NCBI GenBank assembly: GCA_025655555.1
Contig: JAHXIQ010000001.1
Span: 124,001 to 188,000 of the forward strand
Direction: 5' to 3'
Length of the DNA: 64,000 nucleotides
Source of the DNA: Candidatus Thiodiazotropha sp. (ex Myrtea sp. 'scaly one' KF741663)
GTDB taxonomy: Bacteria; Pseudomonadota; Gammaproteobacteria; Chromatiales; Chromatiaceae
The first letter of the stretch is position 1. Each line of letters begins with the position of its first letter. A program made the position numbers and the translations under genes. This document shows, piece after piece, positions 37,142 to 46,669 of the stretch. The notes beneath the pieces are model-generated. The model saw only the letters and a list, made by a program, of their open reading frames with translations, had not been told where the DNA came from and made no database searches.

Positions 37142-37639
37142 TCAACCTGCCTGGTTGTCCCAGACTTCAGGTTCCAGGCCATTTTCACGGGTCCAAGCCA
37201 GACGACCGATTATCTTGAAACGGGAGACCGACATGGCGCCCCGTTTGGCGCGACTGCTGCTCGATTTATCCATAAATTCTAGAATATCGTCCCGCTCGGC
37301 CTCATAGATCTCGTAGGGCTCATAATTCTCATCCATCAGCACCAGCAACACACTGTCCCAGTCCTTGTCCATCTTAAGTTGGCCGAGGCGCTGACCCGAT
37401 TTACTCTCATCGAAGATGGTACGTGATTTAATCTGAATACGCTTATCACCACGGGCCGGATCGATGGCATCGTAGCCGCCTTCACCTTCAGGTCTGGGGG
37501 CCAACTCAAGCAGCTTTACCGCATCATGCTCGGCAATTTCATTACTGATGCCCGGCAGAGGCTTACCCATGGTTTTGCGGTATTCCGCAGCCAAAATGCG
37601 GGCCTGGGCAATCAGTTTGTCGGCGGCATAAAGGGTCAA
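37142..37639 (-). CDS. Hypothetical protein, possible PD-(D/E)XK-like fold
   Basis: A 165-aa soluble protein; I recall similar proteins under DUF6998 but am not sure. The N-terminus is a helix (LIAQARILAAEYRKTMGKPL), then EIAEHDAVKLLELAP and the segment GGYDAIDPARGDKRIQIKSR, where an acidic residue followed by Q-x-K resembles a nuclease core. The later EIYEAERDDILEFMD and RGAMSVSRFKIIGRL complete a mixed fold. This nuclease reading is inference only. The start is TTG at 37639, eight bases after GGAG. It lies 18 bp upstream of the helicase gene, so the two may be cotranscribed. A miniature element lies 81 bp upstream. Confidence 0.68.
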   Translation of the reverse strand: MTLYAADKLIAQARILAAEYRKTMGKPLPGISNEIAEHDAVKLLELAPRPEGEGGYDAIDPARGDKRIQIKSRTIFDESKSGQRLGQLKMDKDWDSVLLVLMDENYEPYEIYEAERDDILEFMDKSSSSRAKRGAMSVSRFKIIGRLAWTRENGLEPEVWDNQAG

Positions 37640-37719
37640 GCCTTGGCTCCAATAGTGTGGGAATTATTTTCAGCCTGGATTGTAGCCTATATTGCCCCTC
37701 TTTCGCATAAAGCGCATGC

Positions 37720-37988
37720 TAGGGCCTGTTAACACTAATCCAATGCGCCCTGCTGGAGCTGTTTTTGTACCCAGCAAGGCAGAATGAGCGTGGTGTAGCC
37801 CGGCTACATGAGCGAATGATAACGCCGCTGGGTGCAAAAACAGCCCCAGCCCTTCGGGTTGCGCCTGAAAAAGCGCCACTCGGTGTTGCTCGTCGCTCAT
37901 TTGGAACAACCAAACTTCTCTCCTCGTGCCTTGATTGACGCTTTTTCAGGCTCAACAGGGCGCATTGGATTAGTGTTAACAGGCCCTA
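37720..37988. mobile_element. Miniature inverted-repeat element, complete copy 2
   Basis: A 269-bp non-coding element bordered by TA, with the same terminal repeat GGGCCTGTTAACACTAAT as copy 1. Its arms pair beyond the shared part with sequence of its own (CCAATGCGCCCTG with CAGGGCGCATTGG). The first inner hairpin has arms at 37758-37775 and 37827-37844 (core ACCCAGC/GCTGGGT); the second has GCCTGAAAAAGCG pairing with CGCTTTTTCAGGC. Several stem positions differ from copy 1 on both sides so that pairing is kept. It lies between two genes that run leftward, ending 31 bases from the stop of the c-di-GMP gene. Confidence 0.88.
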
Positions 37989-38018
37989 ATAGGACCTCGT
38001 CGATCCTGAAATGGGGGA

Positions 38019-41000
38019 TTAGGCTTGTTCGCTGACCGGTATCGTGGCTTGAGGTGAGGTGATTTCATCGAGGATATCACTCAACAGCCGAGGTTTGGCA
38101 AAATGATATCCCTGCCCATAGTCGACGCCGATAGCTCCTAACGCCTCTGCTGTTTCCGCATCGGAGACGAATTCTGCAATAACCTGCTTGTCCATGAAAT
38201 GAGCGATCTCAGTGATCGAATTGACCATGGCATAGTCAGCTGGCTTGTTGAGTATCTCCTTCACGAAAATACCGTCTATTTTGACATAATCTACGGGGAA
38301 GTCCTTCAGATAGGAGAATGATGCATAACCGGAACCGAAATCATCCAGTGAGAAAGAACAACCCATCTGTCTGATTTCTTCGATAAATGCAGCAGTATCA
38401 CTGATATCACCCACCAATGCGGTCTCGGTGATTTCAAATCCCAGATATCCCGAATCGACACCTGATTCGTCTATTGTCTGCTTCAGAAAAAGTTTGAACT
38501 CATCATCCCCCGTTGACTTACCCGAGAGATTGATTGAAAAGCTCACATTGTTGTCGAGGCTATTTGAGTAGGGCTCAATGGCGCGAAAGAAGGCCGAAAC
38601 CACCCAGCGGTCCACAGCACGCATCATGTCGTAATGCTCTGCTGCCCGAATAAAGGATACCGGACTCTCCAACTCACCAGCATCATTGCGAATACGAAGT
38701 AGGATCTCATAGTGGGGAACCAAACCCAGATCAGGATTCAATGGCACGATAGGTTGTGCAAAGAGCACCATGCGATCCTTTGCCAGAGCCTCCTTGATAC
38801 CCGGCAGAGACTGAACCATTTCCTTCTGCTCCTGGTAGGCAGTGTCATCAGCAAGGTAGATTCGGGTGCAGTTCCTGCCACCCTTTTTAGCCATGTTGCA
38901 GGCGGCAAGGGCGGCCTGCAGCAGCTCACTAGGTGAATGCTCGTCTGTTTCTACATGCACCAAACCGATGCTGGCAGAAACGGGAATCAACCTATCCTCC
39001 CACTCATACTGATACTCTTCAATCGCCTGCCGCAGAGTCTCCGCTGTCTGGTAGCCCTGCTCAAGATTCTGTCCTTCGATCAAAAGTACGAACTCATCAT
39101 CACCAATACGTGCCACAACGCCCTGATCTGGGAGATAGCTGATGAGTATACTGCTCAGTGAACGCAGCAGATTATCACCACCTTCGAACCCACAAAGATC
39201 ATTCACTGCCTGGAATTTATCCAGATCCAGGAGCACCAACACGTATTGCTGCTCATGCACATTGGTCAGTCGTTTTCTGATTTCCTGATCGAAGGTACGC
39301 CGATTCATAAGACCGGTGAGGCTATCGATGGCCGACTCATCACTGACAGCCTCATAACTACGAGACAGTATTTTATCGATAGCCCGGTCGACAATCGGCT
39401 CATGCTGACTCTGCATCACTTCAATGTCATGCATCTCCAACAACTTCGCCAGCTCCTTATGCCCCACATCCAAGGCTTTGAACCCATCACCATCGACCAG
39501 TAGATAGCGGGTTTCAGCTGGGTTTTTCCAGGCCAGATTGAGTAGACCGGACTCGTCTTTTTCGTCCTTTTTGACAAACCATTCATCCAGACTGAGATTA
39601 CCGGTACGCTCCAGCCAAACATCTGAGATTTCTGCTGATATCTGATTGGCACTTTGGGTCGGGGCACCAGTGAATTGTTTTGCCAGATACGCTTCGTCGA
39701 CATCGATTCTTTGCTGAGTAAACAGATCAAATCCAGCCCCTGCTTCGAGCAATGCTTGCTGAAGCTCAAGCGCAAATGCCTTTGAGCCCGTCGCGTACAC
39801 TGGGTAATCGCGGAACCCTTTGCGAATTAGAGATACCAGGTCACGCACCTGTTTTTCGGGGAGGCCCTTGCTCCCCTTGTCGCCATCAAAAATTTTCAGC
39901 AGTATGTCGATAACCCGTAGATAAGCCTTCCAACTGGCACTCTCTTCACCCTTTAATACATGTGTCTGCACCAACAGGTTGGCCCAACCAAATCCGAACA
40001 ATTTGTCGATCGCAATGGATACGGATCGATTCAATAATTGCCTGCCAAGCACCTCATAGACTGATGCATGCGCCTGCTTGAGTCGTTCATCCTTCTCACA
40101 GCGTGAGATGGCCAGTTCCCGATTTTTCTCGAAACGCTCTCGCTTTTCCTGCTGCAAGGTGGTGATCTTTTCCGTCGCCTCATCCACGGTATGGATTTTT
40201 CCCAACTCAACGGACTTGATAATCTCCGAAAGCTTTTTCCTGTCGGTGTCTTTCACCCCGGAAGGGTGTTGCAGTGCACTCATGTAAGGCATCATCGATT
40301 CGATCGCGACGAGTAACCGCCTGACGGGATGTTCCGCATTCTCCAACAGGGAGGGATCCTGCAGGATTGACTCGATGATGAGTATTTTTAAATGCCCCAA
40401 AAGCTCACGTAACTCTGGCACCACCAAGGCATCATTGCAGAGGGTGGCAACCAGCTCTTCCCCTGCACCAACGGCCGCACGGGCTTCCGCAGGTAGGCTC
40501 ACGGGCTCTGCTGCCTCCCTTTGCAACAGACTTTCGAGCTGCTGCAGAAGCGATGTATTCTGCAGTTCCGCCAGGGAGTCGAGTGAAGCAATAACCTCCT
40601 TTTGCTCAGCCACAGGCAGATCGTCTCGAATCGCCTCATCAGCACCAGATTGATGTAGATTCGCTAATGAGTTGAGCTGCTGGGTTGCCCTGTCAGCCGC
40701 CTGACGGATGACCTGACCCTGTGGGTCCACAATCGACCAGGCCTCAGTACTCCGCTGTGACGGCACATCTACAACCTGATGCTTGAGAAGTTGCAACAGA
40801 TCGTCGTAGTGGTAGTTGAGATCATTCAGAACCACCTTTTGAAAGGCAGCGAGGATGATCTGAATACTCTGCATATCCAGATCATAGTTATCCAGTTGCG
40901 TTCTCAGATTTGTCAGCAGGCTAATAGGCGAGAGAGGATTAATCTCGTTTCTGATATCTCCCTGAAAAAGATAGGAGAATGCAGCTTCCAGCTGAGACAA

Positions 41001-41750
41001 CTTAGCCGACACATCATCACCGACACGCCTGGCCATATCATTGAATAGAATCCAGGTATCGACCTCCTGCTTTTCCACCAATGCCAGTTCAATCGGTTCT
41101 TCTTCCTTACACTCGCGTTCTTCGGCCACTTCTCCTACAAGCTCGGCAAGCCCTTTATCCACTACTACACGAAAGCTTGTATTCAGTGCCGTCTGGTTTT
41201 TTTCGAGTGTGTTGAAGGCAAAGAAGATAGCAGACTCCTCTTTGCTATCTATATTCTCTTTTGTGTGATCTAAAAGGTCCTCAAGCACCTGAGTAAAAAA
41301 ATTCTGCAGGGCAGCATACAGATAATCTGAAGATTTCCCTCTGAGCTGTTGCAACAGTCTCCGCGCCAATACCGGATCTGGACCGTCACCTGATTGCGTT
41401 GTTTCTCTCTCCTTCTCCTTCGCCTTGGCCTGTAGACTGGCCATAAGCGTATCGAAGAGAGTGGTCGCATTGACATCGTCGAAACAGACACCCAGGCCAT
41501 GATGGCGGAGGTAGACAATGGAAACCTCGGCACGAATCCCTTCAGGTTGGATTTCAAGCACGCCCTGCTGTCTTTCATGCTCAGCATAGTAGCCATCTGG
41601 CAGATAGGCCTGCAGCCGGGTGTCTGCAAGCTGCAAATAGACGCCTCCCCTGGAAAAATTGAGCAGACGACAAGCATCGAACCGCTCTCCGCGATATTCA
41701 AATATGGCGGAGTGATCGATATCCAGTCTTGGATGCCGTCTTCGATTCAT
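38019..41750 (-). CDS. PilZ - DUF1631 - GGDEF - EAL c-di-GMP protein
   Basis: A 1243-aa cytoplasmic signalling protein. The N-terminal PilZ domain (residues 1-110) has RRRHPRLD and NFSRGGVYLQL, the two c-di-GMP-binding motifs. Residues 120-790 are a DUF1631 region, mainly helical. A GGDEF domain follows (about 800-965) with RIGDDEF in place of RxGGDEF: the second glycine is Asp, so cyclase activity is doubtful. The EAL domain (about 985-1230) keeps EILLRIR, the NLSGKS segment, DDFGSGYASFSYL, KIDGIF and QGYHFAKP, so it may be an active phosphodiesterase. DUF1631 proteins with PilZ are found in many gammaproteobacteria. Inference: a c-di-GMP sensor/hydrolase acting in surface behaviour. Confidence 0.9.
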   Translation of the reverse strand: MNRRRHPRLDIDHSAIFEYRGERFDACRLLNFSRGGVYLQLADTRLQAYLPDGYYAEHERQQGVLEIQPEGIRAEVSIVYLRHHGLGVCFDDVNATTLFDTLMASLQAKAKEKERETTQSGDGPDPVLARRLLQQLRGKSSDYLYAALQNFFTQVLEDLLDHTKENIDSKEESAIFFAFNTLEKNQTALNTSFRVVVDKGLAELVGEVAEERECKEEEPIELALVEKQEVDTWILFNDMARRVGDDVSAKLSQLEAAFSYLFQGDIRNEINPLSPISLLTNLRTQLDNYDLDMQSIQIILAAFQKVVLNDLNYHYDDLLQLLKHQVVDVPSQRSTEAWSIVDPQGQVIRQAADRATQQLNSLANLHQSGADEAIRDDLPVAEQKEVIASLDSLAELQNTSLLQQLESLLQREAAEPVSLPAEARAAVGAGEELVATLCNDALVVPELRELLGHLKILIIESILQDPSLLENAEHPVRRLLVAIESMMPYMSALQHPSGVKDTDRKKLSEIIKSVELGKIHTVDEATEKITTLQQEKRERFEKNRELAISRCEKDERLKQAHASVYEVLGRQLLNRSVSIAIDKLFGFGWANLLVQTHVLKGEESASWKAYLRVIDILLKIFDGDKGSKGLPEKQVRDLVSLIRKGFRDYPVYATGSKAFALELQQALLEAGAGFDLFTQQRIDVDEAYLAKQFTGAPTQSANQISAEISDVWLERTGNLSLDEWFVKKDEKDESGLLNLAWKNPAETRYLLVDGDGFKALDVGHKELAKLLEMHDIEVMQSQHEPIVDRAIDKILSRSYEAVSDESAIDSLTGLMNRRTFDQEIRKRLTNVHEQQYVLVLLDLDKFQAVNDLCGFEGGDNLLRSLSSILISYLPDQGVVARIGDDEFVLLIEGQNLEQGYQTAETLRQAIEEYQYEWEDRLIPVSASIGLVHVETDEHSPSELLQAALAACNMAKKGGRNCTRIYLADDTAYQEQKEMVQSLPGIKEALAKDRMVLFAQPIVPLNPDLGLVPHYEILLRIRNDAGELESPVSFIRAAEHYDMMRAVDRWVVSAFFRAIEPYSNSLDNNVSFSINLSGKSTGDDEFKLFLKQTIDESGVDSGYLGFEITETALVGDISDTAAFIEEIRQMGCSFSLDDFGSGYASFSYLKDFPVDYVKIDGIFVKEILNKPADYAMVNSITEIAHFMDKQVIAEFVSDAETAEALGAIGVDYGQGYHFAKPRLLSDILDEITSPQATIPVSEQA

Positions 41751-41893
41751 ATGGTCTGCAATCTATAGTCCCTGCAACAGACACACCAACCATCATCCAT
41801 ACCATACGTCTGAAGTTGGTGCCCTAGCTCTATCTTAGCGGCCAGGAGCTGACCCCCTTTAGCAGGGCTACCGGCAGAGACAAAATTTCACAA

Positions 41894-44215
41894 TCAATCG
41901 AGTAGCTGCTGCAACCATTGTAAACCCTCATCCATCATGGAGTTTTGGCGGGCACAGCGTGCTGCGACCTTCGGTGCACTGCCGCTGATAAAGGGTGTGC
42001 TCTGGGCATTTTTACATCCTTCGCCAAGCAGACCCGTGGCGGGATCCACCTGAACCATCTCAACACCGACCGGCATGCGGTCATCAAGGGAATTCACGCC
42101 AATACGTCCCATCAGGTCAGCCCATACACGCATGGCACCAGCCGATCCGCTCAGGCCCATGGGGCCATTGTCGTCACGGCCAACCCACACAACGCCAACC
42201 CGTCGCCGGTCAAAACCGGCAAACCAACTGTCTCTCAATTTATCTGTGGTTCCCGTCTTACCCGCCACCTCAACCCCGGCTGGCAGCAGCCATTGCAAGG
42301 CTTTGGCCGTACCAGTGTGCGTCACTTCCTGCAGCGCATGTCGCAGGAGAAAGACCGCCCTGGCATCCACCGCAGGTTTGACTGCCAGAGGATAGCGGGA
42401 AAGTGGCTTGCCTGTTGCGTCGGTCACCTCGCGGATAGCTTTCAGCGTGGCCGAATACCCCCCGTTGGCCAGGGTCTGGTACATTTGGGTCATCTCCAGT
42501 GGTGAGAGGGAAACAGCCCCTAAAAGCAGAGAAGGATAGGGATCCAGTGGCCGATGAATACCTGTCGCCCTGAGATTATTGATTACTGAATCCAATCCGA
42601 CATCAAGACCCAGCCTAACCGTGGCGAGATTATGAGACTGAATGAGACCCTGCTGCAGCCTGATCTTGCCGTGATACTGATTGTCGTAGTTCCCCGGCTG
42701 CCAGATTTCTCCATTGGCCCCCTGGATACGAATCGGCTTATCCTCCAACTCACTCATCAGCTGATAGCGACCCGGTTGGGAGAGCGCTGTGAGATAGACC
42801 ACCGGCTTGATCAAAGACCCGACAGGGCGCAACGCGTCCAGGGCCCGGTTGAATCCGGCGAAACGGGGATTCCGATCACCGACCAGCGCCATGACCTCAC
42901 CGGTCTCCACCTCCGCCAGCGTCAGTGCGCCCTGCAGTGTGCCTGCGGGTAATTTTCGTACCTTCTCCAACGATTTCAGCTGCAGTGAAAGCCCTTCCTC
43001 AGCTTGTCGCTGAACCCAGGGGTCAAGGGTGGAGAAGATGCGCAATCCCTCGGCATTGAGGTCCTCTTCCCGATAGTCGCGTCGCAACTGGCGCCTTATC
43101 AGATCCATAAAGGCCGGTGTTCCGGAGGCCTGTAGACTGCCTTGTTCTATACCAAGTTCACGGGTTTTTGCCTGATTTGCCATCGCTTGATCAATGATGC
43201 CCTGCTCTGCCATCAGCTCGAGCACCAGGTTCCTGCGTTTGAGTGTACGCTCTGGATAGTGCCTGGGATCATAGGCCGATGGCCCCCTGACCAACGCCAC
43301 CAAAAGGGCTGTCCGTGAGAGATCAAGCTCATGCAGGGGACGGTTGAAATAGAAGCGGCTCGCCAAGGCGAAACCGTGGATAGCCTTGCCACCCGACTGC
43401 CCCAGATAGACCTCATTGGCATAAGCCTCGAGGATCTCATCCTTGTTGTATCGGTACTCAAGAATGAGGGCCATCAAGGCTTCATTAAATTTCCGCCATA
43501 AGGTTCGCTCAGCCGTAAGGAAGAAGTTTTTCACCAACTGCTGGGTCAGGGTACTGCCTCCCTGCACGACCCGTGTTGCACGAATATTGGCCCATAGCGC
43601 CCTGCCGATGGCAACGGGATCCACCCCCAAGTGGTGGAAGTAATCCCGGTCCTCTACCGTGATCAGCGCCGACACGAGCAGATCAGGCAATGCCTCACGC
43701 TTCAAAAGTATACGATCTTCACCATGGGCCGAGGTCAAACTGCCGATCAGCCGGGGTTCGAGACGATAGTGCCCCACTGGATCCCCATTCCCGGCCCGTC
43801 TCAACTGCTCAATGGATTGCTGCCCGATTAACACTTCGAGATAATCGGAATCACGCACCATATCGGTAAACTGGAAAGGCCGGGTACGCAGCAGGAACCG
43901 GTTCTTATTAACAGAGTAGCTACCCGGAAGATCCGGATGTGGGACACGACGATAACCTAAGCCGTCCAGCGTCTGCCTTAGCTGTTCCCGGCTGATGGTC
44001 GCACCGGGAAAAAGCGCCGTAGATCGACCATAGACTTTCGCCGGTATTGCCCAGCGCTGTCCTTCAAAGCGGGATTGAACGATACCATCCAGATAAAGGG
44101 TATACAGAATGCCCGCAAGCAATAAAGCGATAACCGTCAGCAACATCCAGCGCCGCCAGTAAGCAAAACCGCCCCTTCTCGATTTCGAACGTCGTCTTGA
44201 CCTTTTCACTGCCAT
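41894..44215 (-). CDS. mrcB: Penicillin-binding protein 1B
   Basis: Bifunctional peptidoglycan synthase. The 773-aa protein has a basic cytoplasmic tail (residues 1-20), one membrane anchor (about 24-45), the UB2H-type domain (about 75-150) characteristic of PBP1B, then the GT51 glycosyltransferase with EDRDYFHHLGVDP, GGSTLTQQLVKNFFL and YANEVYLGQ. The transpeptidase has GSLIKPVVYL (SxxK, active-site Ser), SHNLAT and KTGTTD. In E. coli UB2H binds the outer-membrane lipoprotein LpoB. The gene stands alone on the minus strand, divergent from the cytochrome c4 gene. Confidence 0.96.
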   Translation of the reverse strand: MAVKRSRRRSKSRRGGFAYWRRWMLLTVIALLLAGILYTLYLDGIVQSRFEGQRWAIPAKVYGRSTALFPGATISREQLRQTLDGLGYRRVPHPDLPGSYSVNKNRFLLRTRPFQFTDMVRDSDYLEVLIGQQSIEQLRRAGNGDPVGHYRLEPRLIGSLTSAHGEDRILLKREALPDLLVSALITVEDRDYFHHLGVDPVAIGRALWANIRATRVVQGGSTLTQQLVKNFFLTAERTLWRKFNEALMALILEYRYNKDEILEAYANEVYLGQSGGKAIHGFALASRFYFNRPLHELDLSRTALLVALVRGPSAYDPRHYPERTLKRRNLVLELMAEQGIIDQAMANQAKTRELGIEQGSLQASGTPAFMDLIRRQLRRDYREEDLNAEGLRIFSTLDPWVQRQAEEGLSLQLKSLEKVRKLPAGTLQGALTLAEVETGEVMALVGDRNPRFAGFNRALDALRPVGSLIKPVVYLTALSQPGRYQLMSELEDKPIRIQGANGEIWQPGNYDNQYHGKIRLQQGLIQSHNLATVRLGLDVGLDSVINNLRATGIHRPLDPYPSLLLGAVSLSPLEMTQMYQTLANGGYSATLKAIREVTDATGKPLSRYPLAVKPAVDARAVFLLRHALQEVTHTGTAKALQWLLPAGVEVAGKTGTTDKLRDSWFAGFDRRRVGVVWVGRDDNGPMGLSGSAGAMRVWADLMGRIGVNSLDDRMPVGVEMVQVDPATGLLGEGCKNAQSTPFISGSAPKVAARCARQNSMMDEGLQWLQQLLD

Positions 44216-44431
44216 CAGATTACTGTCGGACCACCTAAAATGGCGTTAGCTTACCGGATTCGCCGAACAAAGACAGAAACACAGAAAGCGGTGCATTCCC
44301 ATTAGGTAATTTGACGTAATATGGCGCTCAGGCATTAAATGCCTAAACGCTAAATTGTGAATCAAGTCTCACATATCCCTGCCGATAGTAAGCCTATTAA
44401 ATCAATTTTAAACAGTGAGTTGAAATAAAAA

Positions 44432-45115
44432 ATGCTAAATATGGATTTTCTCAAGCACCCCGGGTTGTTGCTGCTCATCATTGCTTCCGTCAGTACTTTA
44501 ACCATGTCACCGACGATGGCATCTACTATGGAGGAGGACCTGTCTCTCCGATCGGCTCTTGAACAGCGCATTGCATCGATTACCAAAGATCCCGCACTAC
44601 ACAAAAAAATGATCCGGGAGGGCCGTGATCGGACCGTGCTATGCAACACTTGTCATGGTAAGGATGGAATGGCAATTAGACCTCTGACACCCAATCTGGC
44701 TGGGCAGAACCCCGTTTATATCGTCGATCAGTTTCAACGCTTTGGTGATGGCAGGCGCAACGAATACTTGATGAGTAGTCTCGCTAAAACCTTTTCCGAG
44801 GAAGACAAAATAAAAATTGCTCTCTACTACTCCGAAATGAAAATGCTTTCATCGGGTGGTGGCAACGCGGCGTTGCTGCAAGAGGGAGAGAAGCTATTTA
44901 AAGAGGCTTGCGTCTCCTGCCATGGACAGGATGGCCGGGGGCAGGAAGGTTATGCCAGACTTGCCGGTCAGCGTTATGACTATGTGGTAAAAATGTTGAA
45001 GGAATTCAGAGACCGTACCGGTAAACGGATCAATGTCTGGATGACCAGCGTTGCCATTCGACTGAGTGATAAAGATATCGAGGCAGTCTCCACTTATCTT
45101 GCCAATCTTAAATAA
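44432..45115 (+). CDS. Dihaem cytochrome c (c4-like)
   Basis: A 227-aa periplasmic electron carrier. A signal peptide (residues 1-30, GLLLLIIASVSTLTMSPTMA) precedes two haem c sites: CNTCHGKDG (about residue 72) and CVSCHGQDGRG (about 160), each followed by similar NLAGQNPVYIVDQFQRFGDG / RLAGQRYDYVVKMLKEFRDR segments, so the protein is a tandem of two homologous class I domains as in cytochrome c4. Methionines MSSLAKTF and MTSVAIRL may be the second haem ligands. c4 usually feeds cbb3 or other oxidases; no oxidase is adjacent. The spacing before the first CxxCH is longer than usual. Confidence 0.92.
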   Translation: MLNMDFLKHPGLLLLIIASVSTLTMSPTMASTMEEDLSLRSALEQRIASITKDPALHKKMIREGRDRTVLCNTCHGKDGMAIRPLTPNLAGQNPVYIVDQFQRFGDGRRNEYLMSSLAKTFSEEDKIKIALYYSEMKMLSSGGGNAALLQEGEKLFKEACVSCHGQDGRGQEGYARLAGQRYDYVVKMLKEFRDRTGKRINVWMTSVAIRLSDKDIEAVSTYLANLK

Positions 45116-45192
45116 CGCTATCGCAGATCGTTGGCCAGGCTGATGCTGTAACCAGTGGGATGGGGCGTTACAACAGGCCGAGAAAAAAGATC

Positions 45193-45924
45193 TTAATTAG
45201 CACCATGCTGACTGTATCGAGCAGCACTGCAACCCTGTGCGCAAGATACCGACTTTCCTGATAACGGGAAGGCAGCCAGTCTAAATTTCAGATATGTGTA
45301 AAGTCTATGCACCCAATCAGGTTCGGCGGCATCCAGACTGATCTCCCGGCTACGGAAATCATAGGGTGCAATTAAGACACCCGTATTTTCGACCCCCGCT
45401 TTTCCAACCAAATAAAACAGTTCCTCCACATATCGGTTACCTACTGCCAAACAGCCCGCCGACCAGGCACTGCCATGGATGAAAATATTCGAACCGGGTT
45501 GCGCCCTTCCCTCTTTGGCAGCTTGCAACCAATCAAAACTGTTCGGATAGTTAAGCTTCATGGAGAGATGAAAATGGCTGTTGGGATTGAGTTCGGTGAT
45601 ACGATAAAAACCTTCAGGGACCTGTTTATCACCCTCTCTTAATTTGGGACCCACCTTACCGCTGGCAGCAAAAATGGGATAGTCGTGGACAAACTGCCAG
45701 CGACTGCCGTCATAGGCCCAAAGTTCCAAGCGCCGGCTCTGCTTGAGTGCAATGAGCTGGATCCTTTCGGGAGGATAGGTGACCATGGCCTGCTCGAAAC
45801 GCTCAATCAACCGAGGCTCGACCTCATCTCCGATACGCTGCAACATCGACTCCACCTCATCCTGCGATGCAACCGCTGTGGTGGACCCAAGACAAAACAG
45901 CAGGAGGATTAAGGCGATCTTCAT
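45193..45924 (-). CDS. L,D-transpeptidase (YkuD) family protein
   Basis: A 243-aa periplasmic enzyme with a signal peptide (residues 1-20, MKIALILLLFCLGSTTAVAS). The YkuD catalytic motif is IFIHGSAWSAGCLAVGN (about residues 148-164; catalytic Cys in SAGC, His in IHG). Preceding strands RIQLIALKQSRRLELWAYDG and PIFAASGKVGPKLREGDKQV fit the fold. Such enzymes make 3-3 crosslinks or attach proteins to peptidoglycan. The C-terminal 30 residues are an extra Cys-containing segment. Its ATG overlaps the stop of the amidotransferase gene (ATGA), and the sortase gene lies beyond that. Confidence 0.88.
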   Translation of the reverse strand: MKIALILLLFCLGSTTAVASQDEVESMLQRIGDEVEPRLIERFEQAMVTYPPERIQLIALKQSRRLELWAYDGSRWQFVHDYPIFAASGKVGPKLREGDKQVPEGFYRITELNPNSHFHLSMKLNYPNSFDWLQAAKEGRAQPGSNIFIHGSAWSAGCLAVGNRYVEELFYLVGKAGVENTGVLIAPYDFRSREISLDAAEPDWVHRLYTYLKFRLAAFPLSGKSVSCAQGCSAARYSQHGAN

Positions 45925-46646
45925 TTCACTTTTTCGCGTGATACAACACGCTCCACCCAGTGACCGTAAATTAAATCAGAGACTTTGTGTAAGTGCTCAA
46001 GCCTTGTATCCAGATCCGTCAGTATCGATTCCGCTGACTGGCCACAGGCCGAATCAAGCAGTAGATCACTGCCGTAGCGTTCGATCCAGTGTTCGATCAT
46101 TTCACGGGTCATTTCCAAGTGAAACTGCAAACCGATATGATCACCCATAACAAAACCCTGATGAGGAAAACAGGCACTACTTAGGATGTGTCGGCTCGAC
46201 TGCGGTAAAGTGAAGGTATCAGCATGCCAGTGAAAGGCATCAAAATGACGCGGCAGGCCTTCGAGCCAGCCATCTGATTCCTCACCAACTTTCTGTAGTG
46301 GGTGCCAACCAATTTCCATCCCGTCGCCTCGGCTGATGGTCCCGCCCAGAGCCTTGCTCATCAGCTGTGCACCAAAACAGATGCCCATGACGGGAAGATC
46401 GACTTCAAAGGCCTTGCGAATCAGCTCCAACTCCCCTTCAACCCAAGGCAAATCATCGTTAACGCTGACGCCCGCCCCCATAAAGACCAATGCAGAGACA
46501 TCGTCGGTGCTTTGAGGAATGGGGTGATCCTGATCGATACAGACCAATTGCCAGGGAACGCCCCGCTGTTGCAAAAACTCCCCCAGATAGCCTGGGTGGT
46601 GGCAAACGAGATGACGGAATATCCGAATGGGTTTCATTACAACCAT
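45921..46646 (-). CDS. Class I glutamine amidotransferase family protein
   Basis: A 241-aa protein with the class I amidotransferase fold, of the GMP-synthase-like (GATase1_1) group: the nucleophilic Cys lies in VMGICFGAQLMSKALGG (about residue 93), and the His-Glu pair in LQFHLEMTREMI (about 175). It starts with IRIFRHLVCHHPGYLGEFLQ. Substrate and acceptor partner are not known; some members hydrolyse gamma-glutamyl peptides or amidate side chains. The start may be 46646 or the ATG three codons in (46637). It is coupled to the L,D-transpeptidase gene downstream, 24 bp after the sortase stop on the same strand. Confidence 0.87.
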   Translation of the reverse strand: MVVMKPIRIFRHLVCHHPGYLGEFLQQRGVPWQLVCIDQDHPIPQSTDDVSALVFMGAGVSVNDDLPWVEGELELIRKAFEVDLPVMGICFGAQLMSKALGGTISRGDGMEIGWHPLQKVGEESDGWLEGLPRHFDAFHWHADTFTLPQSSRHILSSACFPHQGFVMGDHIGLQFHLEMTREMIEHWIERYGSDLLLDSACGQSAESILTDLDTRLEHLHKVSDLIYGHWVERVVSREKVK

Positions 46647-46669
46647 TGAGTAGCAAACTATAGTTGATT

